From positions 1-13,748 of the forward strand of contig JANXSH010000101.1 in NCBI GenBank assembly GCA_025356615.1: 13,748 nucleotides of DNA. The letters run 5' to 3'. Position 1 is the stretch's first letter, and every line of letters starts with the position of its first letter. The translations under genes were made by a program, and so were the position numbers. The notes beneath the pieces are model-generated. The model was not told the DNA's origin. It was given only the letters and a program-made list of their open reading frames with translations, and did not search any database. This document shows positions 6,531-13,035 of the stretch, piece by piece. This DNA is from Planctomycetia bacterium. GTDB lineage: Bacteria > Planctomycetota > Planctomycetia > Gemmatales > Gemmataceae.

Positions 6531-8591
6531 GTGGACCCCACGGCCCGCGCCCTCACCTTCGCCCTGACCCGCCCCGAGACGGCCCAATCGGCCCTGCTCG
6601 CCCAGCGCGGCGCAGCCGATCCCGCCGGCCTCTCGGCCGTCGTCGAACTGCTCCATCGGCCCCATACCGCCGTCGCGCGCCTCGCGGTCGAGATCCTCGC
6701 CGAGTGGGCTGATCCGCTCGTATCGCCGACGCTAATCCACGCGCTCGATAGCCCGCTCTCCACGGTGCGGATGGAAGCCATTGCGGCCCTGTCCCGGCGC
6801 GGGGAATATCCCTCAGCGGAGTTGACCAGGCGACTCCGCGAAGATCCGTCCTGGCCGGTGCGTCGCGCCGCCCTGATGGCGTTGACTCATGTGAATGACG
6901 CATGGGCCATTCTCTACGCCGCCGACGATCCGCACTGGCGCGTGCGGCACGCGCTGCTGGGTATCTTGACGCCCATGACGGACCGTAAGGACGAGATCCG
7001 CGCCCGCCTCGATGGTCCATCGCCCCGTGTCGCGGGCGTTCGCCGCTACCTCGACGCCCTCTGGAAGGGCGACTGGACGCTCGATCCCGTTACCACTCCT
7101 TCCCAAGAATGGCTCGGCTACGACCCCGACCCGGCTGTCCTGTTGCGGAACCTGGAAACACTCTCCCCCGCTGGCTGCCGCGCTTCGCTCGATGCGATCG
7201 TGGCCTACGTCGGCCACATCGACGAGCGCGTCGCCCGGCGGGCCGGCGAGATCCTCCGCCGACACGGCGAGTCGGCGCACCTCATCGCCGCGCTGGGCTG
7301 GCTCGAGGACCCTCGATCGAACGCCGGGGCCGGCCTCGAGTCGTTGACGACCGGCCTCGACCTCGACCGCATCGAGGACGCCGCCCGGCAGATCCTGCAC
7401 GACGAATCCGCCACGCCGCGCCGACTCGCCTGGGCGATCGACCAGGTCGGCAAGGCGTTTCCGCGCGAAGAGGTCGAAGGACGTTGTAGGACGCTCATCG
7501 CCGATTCGTCGCTCCCGCCGGTCGTTCGAGCGGCGTTGGAGCGCTTTCAAGGAGTCGTGGACAAAACCCCCAAAACACCCAAAACCCACCCCCTCGCCCG
7601 CGCCGAGGCGCTCACCCCTGAGACCGCCGCCGAGATCCTCGCGAATCCCGACGCCGAGTCGTCGTGGCACGTCCTCTCGACCGCCGCGCGGATGTGCCGA
7701 GTCCCGCTGTGGCGCTTCGAGCCACGCCCCGCGTGGGAGCCTCCGCCTATCTCCGAGGAACGCGAAGAGACCCTCGAGCCGACCCTCACCGCACCGCCTC
7801 ACGCCAGGCCGCTCGGGCCGTCGATGCTCGTCAGCCCCGTAGGTCTGAGCGGACACTACGGCTTGCCCGTCGCGGGCTTCGTCGCCGGGGTCGAGGCGGG
7901 GATCAACGTCCTCTTCTGGGAGCCGAACTACGCCACGCTGACGAACTTCTCGTCGCGCCTCTCGCCGTCGACCCGGCGCGGCCTGCACTTCATGGCGGGC
8001 ACCTTCGAGGCGACGCCGAAGCGCGTCCGGGCCGACGCGGAGCGCGCCCTACGGCACCTGCGAATCGATCGGCTGTCGCTCTTCGTCCTCTATTGGACGC
8101 GAACCTGGGACCGCATCGACGACGACCTACGCGGCGTCCTCGACGACCTGAAACGCGAAGGAAAAGTCCAGACGAACATGCTCTCGACGCATGACCGCAC
8201 CCTGGCCGTCGAAGCGATCGCGGGCGGCTACGACCCGGTCATGGTCCGCCACAGTGCCGCCCATCGCGGCGCGGAACGCCACGTCTTCCCGCGCGCCTTC
8301 GAAGCGGGCGTGAGCGTCATCACCTTCAACAACACCTGCTACGGCCGACTCCTCCGCCCGCGCGGCGACCGGCCCGCGCCCTCCGCCGCCGACTGCTACC
8401 GATTCAGCCTCGCCCAGCCCGGCGTGTCGATGTGCCTGTCCGCTCCCGCGACGATGGAGCAACTCGCCGACACACTCGCCGTCGTCCGCGCCCCGACGAT
8501 CCCGGCGGAGCGAAAGGAACACCTCATCGCCTGGGGCGACGAACTGTACCGCGAGGAGAAGCTGTTCCGGCAGACGATCCGATCGAGATGA
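6531..8591 (+). CDS. HEAT-repeat protein fused to a degenerate aldo/keto reductase domain
   Basis: The 686-residue product has two halves. Residues about 15-340 are helical HEAT/PBS-like repeats (AVVELLHRPHTAVARLAVEIL, TLIHALDSPLSTVRMEAIAAL, REDPSWPVRRAALMAL), a scaffold for protein contacts. A KTPKTPKTH linker near 345 leads to a C-terminal aldo/keto-reductase-like barrel (about 428-686) with VEAGINVLFWEPNY, ERALRHLRIDRLSLFVLYW, GVLDDLKREGKVQ and GVSVITFNNTCYGRLL. Of the usual Asp-Tyr-Lys-His tetrad only the Tyr (about 467) appears kept. Phe stands at the Asp position, the Lys region reads FMAGTF, and the His of 'LLLLHW' is Tyr. It may be non-catalytic or use other chemistry. GTG 6531 has GGAG eight bases upstream; an open extension to 6408 overlaps the preceding ORF. 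It is last gene of the plus-strand operon. Confidence 0.8.
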   Translation: MDPTARALTFALTRPETAQSALLAQRGAADPAGLSAVVELLHRPHTAVARLAVEILAEWADPLVSPTLIHALDSPLSTVRMEAIAALSRRGEYPSAELTRRLREDPSWPVRRAALMALTHVNDAWAILYAADDPHWRVRHALLGILTPMTDRKDEIRARLDGPSPRVAGVRRYLDALWKGDWTLDPVTTPSQEWLGYDPDPAVLLRNLETLSPAGCRASLDAIVAYVGHIDERVARRAGEILRRHGESAHLIAALGWLEDPRSNAGAGLESLTTGLDLDRIEDAARQILHDESATPRRLAWAIDQVGKAFPREEVEGRCRTLIADSSLPPVVRAALERFQGVVDKTPKTPKTHPLARAEALTPETAAEILANPDAESSWHVLSTAARMCRVPLWRFEPRPAWEPPPISEEREETLEPTLTAPPHARPLGPSMLVSPVGLSGHYGLPVAGFVAGVEAGINVLFWEPNYATLTNFSSRLSPSTRRGLHFMAGTFEATPKRVRADAERALRHLRIDRLSLFVLYWTRTWDRIDDDLRGVLDDLKREGKVQTNMLSTHDRTLAVEAIAGGYDPVMVRHSAAHRGAERHVFPRAFEAGVSVITFNNTCYGRLLRPRGDRPAPSAADCYRFSLAQPGVSMCLSAPATMEQLADTLAVVRAPTIPAERKEHLIAWGDELYREEKLFRQTIRSR

Positions 8592-8595
8592 AAAA

Positions 8596-8754
8596 GGCCG
8601 ACCCCCGCACCCGAGCTACTTACCTCCAAGGCGACGAGCCACAGAGATCGCTTTTGGCGATCGAAGCGGTGCGTTGCCCATTACAGGGCCGTCGTGCGTA
8701 CCTTCCACGGCGTAACGCCGCAGCATCGCTACCTCCACGATGCGGGGGTCGGCC
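8596..8754 (-). ncRNA. Candidate structured small RNA, unit 1
   Basis: Read on the minus strand, a 13-14 bp stem joins the two ends of the unit and is followed directly by TTTTT (8595-8591), as at the end of an intrinsically terminated small RNA. Inside are hairpins GATCGC/GCGATC (8646-8662), GCCC/GGGC (8676-8689) and CGGCG-TAA-CGCCG (8708-8720). A weak promoter-like pair TTCTCC-N16-TAGGAT (8788-8761) would place transcription start at about the first base of the stem. I recognise no known RNA family. The alternative is a short translated ORF (8616-8726) or a small mobile repeat. Confidence 0.35.
8616..8726 (-). CDS. Candidate 36-codon micro-ORF in repeat unit 1
   Basis: GGAGGTAGCG immediately precedes ATG 8726. 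The frame encodes 36 residues beginning MLRRYAVEGTHD and ending GGK before TAG. The first 9 codons and last 3 codons are the same as in the ORF of unit 2, while the middle differs in sequence and in length by exactly one codon. The ribosome binding site is strong, but the ORF is too short to judge by codon use and overlaps RNA-like hairpins, so coding is uncertain. No function is recognised. Confidence 0.3.
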   Translation of the reverse strand: MLRRYAVEGTHDGPVMGNAPLRSPKAISVARRLGGK

Positions 8755-8788
8755 ACGGACATCCTACGCGGGAACGGTGAAAGGAGAA

Positions 8789-8949
8789 GGCCGACCCCCG
8801 CACCCGAGCTACTTACCTCCAGCAGGCGAGACTCTCGGCCGCATGCGATTGGGGCATCGGCCGAGGGTAGAGCCCCGTAAGGCGCTGTCGTGCAGACCTT
8901 CCACGGCGTAACGCCGCAGCATCGCTACCTCCGCTATGCGGGGGTCGGC
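8789..8949 (-). ncRNA. Candidate structured small RNA, unit 2
   Basis: This copy has the same closing stem as unit 1 and the same CGGCG-TAA-CGCCG hairpin. At the place of unit 1's variable hairpin it has an unrelated but stronger stem, CTCGGCCG/CGGCCGAG (8834-8841 with 8858-8865), so a helix appears conserved while the sequence changed. TTCCCC-N16-TACGAT (8984-8957) stands upstream at the same distance as in unit 1. The sequence after its end is CTTCTCC, not a T-run, so termination here would be weaker and read-through into unit 1 is possible. Confidence 0.33.
8809..8922 (-). CDS. Candidate 37-codon micro-ORF in repeat unit 2
   Basis: ATG 8922 follows GGAGGTAGCG. The 37-residue product begins MLRRYAVEGLHD, has an Arg/Pro-rich middle, and ends GGK before TAG, matching the ORF of unit 1 at both ends. 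It is one codon longer, so the frame is maintained despite the divergent middle. This argues weakly for translation. The small size and overlap with inverted repeats keep confidence low. Confidence 0.3.
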   Translation of the reverse strand: MLRRYAVEGLHDSALRGSTLGRCPNRMRPRVSPAGGK

Positions 8950-9070
8950 AAGTGATATCGTAGTAGGGATTCGTGGAAGGGGAAGACGGGGACGACCTCG
9001 CCGACCTACGCGATCTCCGGTAACAGCCCACGACGGGCCGCTCTGGACGCGCGGGCCATTCTCTGGCTAT

Positions 9071-9080
9071 GGTAATACTC
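9071..9080 (+). promoter_or_regulatory. GGTAATACTC motif upstream of the membrane protein gene
   Basis: The 10-mer GGTAATACTC ends 24 bases before ATG 9105 and is preceded by TG, giving a possible extended -10 context. The identical 10-mer lies in the divergent promoter region at 5804-5813, and GGTAATACT is also found on the minus strand at 13608-13616. The hexamers within it match the usual -10 consensus only partly, and no -35 is evident. Confidence 0.3.
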
Positions 9081-9104
9081 GACCCACCCGACGAGAGGCC
9101 GGAC

Positions 9105-9767
9105 ATGGAATGGCTGCTGGAACTCCGCCCGATCCCGCTGTTTAGTTTCTACCTGGTGTTCCTCTTCGTCGCCAGTACGATGATGCGCCTGCGCCAATAC
9201 AACGCCATCCTGTCGCTCTTGGGCCGGCTCCGCACGCGCTGGCCCAACCTGACGAGCCTGATCCTCGCCCACCGCCACATCTTCCTGACCTGGGAAACCT
9301 ACCGGCCCCTCTTCGTCGTGACGGGCCTCGTGGCGGTCAACACGCTCATGAGTCAGTTCATCTGGCCCCAGGCCAGGGCGTTCAGCGTGGCAGACCTCGT
9401 AGCGATCTGGCCCGTCGTCCCGCTGGCCCTCCTGACCGGCGGGGCGATGGCGGGGTTCGACATCCACGGGACGCTGCAAATCGGCGAGATCGACTCGGCG
9501 GAGACGGAGAAGTATTTCGACCAGGCAGAGTCGTGGCTGCGCGGCTGGAAAGCGCCTGCGGTGCGTCTGCTTTCCTTCGGATACATCAACCCGCGCCAGA
9601 TGGTCGTCAAGGAGGTCCGCACCGCCCTGGAAGGCGCGACGCCTTGGCTCCACGAGACCCTGCGCTGGTTCACGATCCAGACGGCCTTGCGGATCGCCTT
9701 CGGGATGACGCTGTGGACGAACTACGCGCTGAACGGCTGGCTGCGGGCCTTGATGCAGGACGAATAG
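9105..9767 (+). CDS. Hypothetical integral membrane protein
   Basis: The 220-residue product has hydrophobic stretches near residues 10-27 (PLFSFYLVFLFVAS), 66-87 (PLFVVTGLVAVNTLMSQF), 94-115 (DLVAIWPVVPLALLTGGAM) and a weaker one near 190-210. It is therefore predicted to span the inner membrane three or four times. A soluble, charged loop of about 70 residues (GEIDSAETEKYFDQAESWL and onward) separates the last two. I recognise no family. ATG 9105 has GAGAGG six bases upstream; an in-frame ATG at 9069 would sit on top of the putative promoter motif and lacks a site. It stands apart from the upstream operon, separated by the tandem repeat units, and lies 99 bases before the metalloregulator gene. 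Confidence 0.72.
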   Translation: MEWLLELRPIPLFSFYLVFLFVASTMMRLRQYNAILSLLGRLRTRWPNLTSLILAHRHIFLTWETYRPLFVVTGLVAVNTLMSQFIWPQARAFSVADLVAIWPVVPLALLTGGAMAGFDIHGTLQIGEIDSAETEKYFDQAESWLRGWKAPAVRLLSFGYINPRQMVVKEVRTALEGATPWLHETLRWFTIQTALRIAFGMTLWTNYALNGWLRALMQDE

Positions 9768-9866
9768 AAGTCGATTCCGACCGCCGATTGGCGTGGCCCT
9801 CCTCGCCCCCGTCGGGGTAGAATGCCCGAATACGATGCCGTTGCCGTAGCACGAGGGGGCGCGACC

Positions 9867-10535
9867 ATGACCGACCAGGTAAGCCCGGCGGTGCAGGACT
9901 ATCTCAAGGCGATCCACGCGCTCAACGGGGCCGAGGGCAAGGTCTTGCCGTTCAAGATCGCCGAACGACTCCAGGTGCGTGCCCCGTCGGTCACGGGCAT
10001 GCTCAAGCGCCTCGCCGACGCGGGCTGGATCGACTACCACGCCGGCCAGGGGGCGCAGCTCACGCCCGCAGGCATCACCGAGGCGCGCCGGGTCATCCGT
10101 CGGCACCGGCTCGTCGAACTGTTCCTCACGCGCGTCCTGGGGCTGGACTGGAGCGAGGTGGACGCCGAGGCCGAGGCACTCGAACACGCGATCTCGCCGC
10201 GCCTCGAGCAGGCGATCGCGGCACACCTCGGCGAGCCACTCGAGGACCCGCACGGCCACCCGATCCCCACGCGCGAGGGAACCCTCGTCCGCCGTAACCT
10301 CAAGCCTCTCAACACCTTCCAAGTCGGCCAACACGTTCTCATCCGCGAGGTGCGCGACGACGACCCCGAACGCCTCCGCCGCTGGCAGACGCTCGGCCTG
10401 ATGCCGGGCGTCACCGTGTACTTCGTCCGCCACCAGCCTCTCGACGACCTGTTCGAGTTGCGCGTCGGGGAGCAGGTCTTTCCTCTGGGGAGCGAAGGGC
10501 TAATGGGCCTCCTCGGCGAAACGGTAACGATGTGA
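9867..10535 (+). CDS. DtxR/MntR-family metal-dependent transcriptional regulator
   Basis: Members of this family bind Mn or Fe and then repress or activate metal uptake genes. The 222-residue product has an N-terminal winged helix (VQDYLKAIHAL ... RLQVRAPSVTGMLKRLADAGWIDY, residues about 9-60). A dimerisation/metal-binding region (RVIRRHRLVELFL, AEALEHAIS) and a C-terminal FeoA/SH3-like domain (about 150-222, LNTFQVGQHVLIREV ... LGLMPGVTVYFV) follow. In the metal site, ExxEH has Glu where DtxR has Cys102, as in MntR, and Asp11 matches MntR Asp8. However, Lys stands where MntR has Glu11, so metal preference is uncertain. ATG 9867 follows GAGGGG; the upstream ATG 9831 gives an N-terminus atypical for the family. 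Its targets are not identifiable here. Confidence 0.87.
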   Translation: MTDQVSPAVQDYLKAIHALNGAEGKVLPFKIAERLQVRAPSVTGMLKRLADAGWIDYHAGQGAQLTPAGITEARRVIRRHRLVELFLTRVLGLDWSEVDAEAEALEHAISPRLEQAIAAHLGEPLEDPHGHPIPTREGTLVRRNLKPLNTFQVGQHVLIREVRDDDPERLRRWQTLGLMPGVTVYFVRHQPLDDLFELRVGEQVFPLGSEGLMGLLGETVTM

Positions 10536-10653
10536 TCCGCAGATTACACAGATTGGTTCAAGACACAAGACAAAGTAATTGATGGTTGTTACGACAGATG
10601 GGTATACGTCAATTCGTCTTCAATTAATCTGTGTAATCTGCGCAATCTGCGGA
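10536..10653. repeat. Dispersed imperfect palindrome, copy 2
   Basis: The left arm TCCGCAGATTACACAGATT (10536-10554) begins directly after the regulator's stop codon. The right arm (10626-10644) is its reverse complement with one mismatch, followed by a further AATCTGCGGA step. The 71-base spacer is AT-rich and shows no gene. It belongs to the same family as 4367-4438. Lying between two convergent genes, it could serve as a bidirectional transcription end. Confidence 0.8.
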
Positions 10654-10661
10654 CAACATTT

Positions 10662-11444
10662 TCACCATAAAGTGTAGCCGCCGTCGATGACGCTCACCGT
10701 CCCGGTCATGTAGCGCGAGGCGTCGCTCGCCAGGAGCAGCGCCAGCCCCGCGATCTCGTCCGGCTCGCCTAGTCGGCCCATCGGGATGTCTCGCTCGAAA
10801 TCCGTCTGGAAGCTCGGGCGTTCGCGGAACCATTTCCGGTTCGGCTCGGTGAGGAATCCGCCCGGCGCGATGGCGTTGATCGTGACTCCGCGCGCCGCCC
10901 AGTCGGCGGCAATGGCGCGGGTGAAACCGACGAGTGCCGCCTTCGCCGTCTCGTAGTGCCGGCCCTCGATGCCGCGCATCGAGACGATCGGCCCGGCGAT
11001 CGAGGCGATGTTGATGACCCGGCCCCAGCCCCGTTCGAGCATCCCCGCGCCGAGGAGCCGGGTGCAGACGACGGCGCTGTTGAGGTTCAGATCGAGGAAG
11101 CCGAGCCACTTGTCGAGGGGCATCTCGGTGAGCGGGATGTTCTCGCGCCGACCGCCGACGTTGTTGACGAGAATATCGACCGGGCCGATGCGCGCGAGGA
11201 TTTCTGTACCCAGCGACTCGGCAGTGCTGGCGTCGTGCAGATCGGCAACGATGGTTTCAACCGCGTGCCCGTGCGCGAGCAGTTCCGACTGGGCTTGTTC
11301 CAGCGACTCGGCATCGCGTCCGACGAGGACGAGGTCCGCCCCCGCCTCGGCGAACGCCCCGGCCATCGCTTTTCCCAGCCCCCGGCTGCCGCCGGTGACG
11401 ACGGCCCGCCGGCCGTCGAGGCGAAATCGATCGAGTGTTCCCAT
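10662..11444 (-). CDS. Short-chain dehydrogenase/reductase (SDR), classical type
   Basis: The 260-residue protein is a complete classical SDR using NAD(P)H to oxidise or reduce a hydroxyl/keto group. It shows the cofactor motif TGGSRGLG near residue 16, NNVGG for the Rossmann core, Asn in DLNLNS, the catalytic Ser in NIASIAG, and YETAK for the catalytic Tyr and Lys. It ends VIDGGYTLW, as in gluconate 5-dehydrogenase/2-deoxygluconate dehydrogenase-like enzymes. The substrate cannot be assigned from sequence alone. ATG 11444 has GAGAGG six bases upstream; the frame extends to 11543 only through the inverted repeat region and was trimmed. It is monocistronic, convergent with the metalloregulator and divergent from the WD40 gene. 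Confidence 0.88.
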   Translation of the reverse strand: MGTLDRFRLDGRRAVVTGGSRGLGKAMAGAFAEAGADLVLVGRDAESLEQAQSELLAHGHAVETIVADLHDASTAESLGTEILARIGPVDILVNNVGGRRENIPLTEMPLDKWLGFLDLNLNSAVVCTRLLGAGMLERGWGRVINIASIAGPIVSMRGIEGRHYETAKAALVGFTRAIAADWAARGVTINAIAPGGFLTEPNRKWFRERPSFQTDFERDIPMGRLGEPDEIAGLALLLASDASRYMTGTVSVIDGGYTLW

Positions 11445-11465
11445 GCGCGGCCTCTCTCGGGAAGC

Positions 11466-11541
11466 GAGGCGAGCGGCCCCTGTCAAGGGGCTGGATTGTC
11501 CAAGCGCCCGAACCAACCCCTTGACAGGGGTCGCTCGCCTC
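11466..11541. repeat. 29-bp inverted repeat with TTGACA in each arm
   Basis: Arms at 11466-11494 and 11513-11541 are reverse complements with two mismatches, separated by 18 bases. Each arm contains a smaller hairpin, CCCCTGTCAAGGGG or its complement. That places a consensus -35 hexamer TTGACA on the minus strand in the left arm and on the plus strand in the right arm. The partial sequence CCAACCCCTTG occurs again at about 11561-11571. The element occupies the middle of the 178-base divergent region and could be an operator, paired promoters, or a dispersed palindrome. No well-spaced -10 was found for either direction. Confidence 0.75.
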
Positions 11542-11622
11542 ACTCTGCTGTCCTATGGCTCCAACCCCTTGCGGTCGAGGCGAATCCTGCTATGACATCT
11601 GCATCCGACCTGCGGAGAGACC

Positions 11623-13014
11623 ATGCCCGAGGATGCCTTCACGCCTGGCAACGCTCCCCCTTCCTCGCCGCGACCGGCGAGGCCGTCCGACGTGTCGATC
11701 CCGAGTATCGCGCACGAGCCGGACGAGGATGCCGTGGTGCCGGAACGGCTCCGCGTCTGGACGGCGCGAACCATTTGGGCGCTCATCGGCGCGGGCGTCG
11801 TGGGCGGGCTTGGGGGGTCGTGCATCGGCACCACCTTTGCAAAGATCGTGCAAAATACCTGGGGTATCGCTCTTGGCCTCCTGTCGGCAGTCCTCGGCAT
11901 CGGCCTGGGAGTCATGACGGCGTACCGGGCCGTCCGACGGCTGCCCGGCACGGGGCAGCGCGTGAGCAACCGCGACCTGCCGACGAAGCCGACCGAGCTG
12001 CCGCGCCGGTCGGCTTCGCACTTCGTCAGCACGAGCAAGACACCGCCTATGCCCATGCCCCCCCGGCATGTGGAACGGTTGACCGGGTCGAAGTCGGCGA
12101 TCACCTGCGTGGCGATCGCCCCGGACGGCCGGCTCGCCCTCGCGGGCAATCGCGAGGGTCGGGTCATCCTCTGGGACGTGCAGACGGGCTTCGAGTTGTT
12201 CTCGATGCCCGCGTACAAGAGTCGGGCTACCGCCGTCGTCTTCTCCCCCAACGGGGCGATCATGGCCGCGACGGGGATCGACGAGAAGTGGAAGGACGAC
12301 GCCTCGTCCACGGTCCACGTCTGGGACACCGCCACGGGCCAGGAGTTGCGCCGCATCGAGATCGAGAAGGGACTCTTCTCGATGTGCTTCCTGCCCGACG
12401 GTCGGCAGGTGTTGCTCGGCGGACGAGACTACCTCCGCGTCTGGGAACTCGACGGCCCGAGCGCGGTGGCGCTCGTCGCCATCACCGAGCAAGTGTTCTC
12501 GAACGACCAGGTCCGCGCCGTCGCCGTGGACGCCGAGGGCAAGATGGCGATGACCGGCTGCCATCAGAGTCAGGACATCTGGCTCGTCAACCTGGCGCGG
12601 GCCGAGAAGATTCGCAAACTCGGCGGACACACCAGCGGCTACTTCATGTTCCGCAAGCCGACGATCACGAGTCTCGCCTTCTCGCCGGACGGGTTGCGTG
12701 CCGTATCGGGCTGCCTCGACCAGACGGCGCGGGTGTGGAACGCCCTCACGGGCGAGTGTAAACTGGTCTTCGGGGGCCATCGCGGCTTCTGGGGCTGGCG
12801 CGGCGTCGTCGGCGTGGCATGGCTGCCCGATGGAAAGCACGCGCTGTCGGCGAGCGAGGACGGCACGCTCCGCGTCTGGGACGTGAACACAGGGCAAGAA
12901 TCGCGAAGGTATCAGCACGGCGGGTCGATCCGCTGCCTCGGCGTCACGCCGGACGTTCGGATGGCGGTGACCGGAGGGAGTGATGGCGTCGTGCGGGTCT
13001 TTACGCTGAACTGA
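11623..13014 (+). CDS. Membrane-anchored WD40 beta-propeller protein
   Basis: The 463-residue product has a Pro/Ser-rich N-terminus of about 45 residues. Two hydrophobic segments follow at about 50-71 (WALIGAGVVGGLGGSCIG) and 80-101 (WGIALGLLSAVLGIGLGV), then a linker rich in Pro/Ser/Arg. Seven WD40 repeats fill residues 155-463, recognisable from PDGRLALAG...VILWDVQTG, FSPNGAIMAATG...VHVWDTATG, PDGRQVLLGG, AVDAEGKMAMTG, FSPDGLRAVSG...ARVWN, LPDGKHALSAS...LRVWD and a final VRVFTLN. Such propellers act as protein-interaction platforms and need a partner to suggest a role; none is evident. ATG 11623 has GGAG five bases upstream. The protein is complete and closes a full seven-blade propeller. 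Confidence 0.88.
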   Translation: MPEDAFTPGNAPPSSPRPARPSDVSIPSIAHEPDEDAVVPERLRVWTARTIWALIGAGVVGGLGGSCIGTTFAKIVQNTWGIALGLLSAVLGIGLGVMTAYRAVRRLPGTGQRVSNRDLPTKPTELPRRSASHFVSTSKTPPMPMPPRHVERLTGSKSAITCVAIAPDGRLALAGNREGRVILWDVQTGFELFSMPAYKSRATAVVFSPNGAIMAATGIDEKWKDDASSTVHVWDTATGQELRRIEIEKGLFSMCFLPDGRQVLLGGRDYLRVWELDGPSAVALVAITEQVFSNDQVRAVAVDAEGKMAMTGCHQSQDIWLVNLARAEKIRKLGGHTSGYFMFRKPTITSLAFSPDGLRAVSGCLDQTARVWNALTGECKLVFGGHRGFWGWRGVVGVAWLPDGKHALSASEDGTLRVWDVNTGQESRRYQHGGSIRCLGVTPDVRMAVTGGSDGVVRVFTLN

Positions 13015-13035
13015 GGTGTCCTACCCAAACGAATG

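Larger units (their letters stand above)
8596..8985. repeat. Two tandem ~193-bp units with terminal inverted repeats
   Basis: Two copies start 193 bases apart (8596 and 8789). Each opens with GCCGACCCCCGCA (8597-8609; 8790-8802) and closes with the perfect reverse complement TGCGGGGGTCGGC (8741-8753; 8937-8949). The first 33 bases are identical in both copies. A block of about 46 bases before the closing arm differs at only two positions (8691-8736; 8887-8932). The middle is different. The flank after each closing arm (to about 8788 and 8985) is also recognisably similar. Nothing protein-coding is convincing on the plus strand here. The element fills most of the gap between the HEAT/reductase gene and the membrane protein gene. 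Confidence 0.85.

Noticed and set aside
5766..6665. N-terminal extension of the radical SAM frame to 6665
   Set aside because: It would run through the promoter region and antisense to three plus-strand ORFs; ATG 5765 has a good ribosome binding site and family-like N-terminus.
8596..8985. CRISPR array or integron attC cassettes as explanation of the tandem units
   Set aside because: Only two copies, repeats too long and internally variable, no regular short spacers, no cas or integrase gene nearby, and no attC core sites.
9006..10433. Long minus-strand ORF opposite the membrane protein and metalloregulator genes
   Set aside because: Shadow frame; both plus-strand genes have recognisable domains or membrane segments and ribosome binding sites.
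10956..12761. 601-codon plus-strand ORF spanning the dehydrogenase and WD40 genes
   Set aside because: It is antisense to the SDR catalytic motifs and out of frame with the WD40 repeats.
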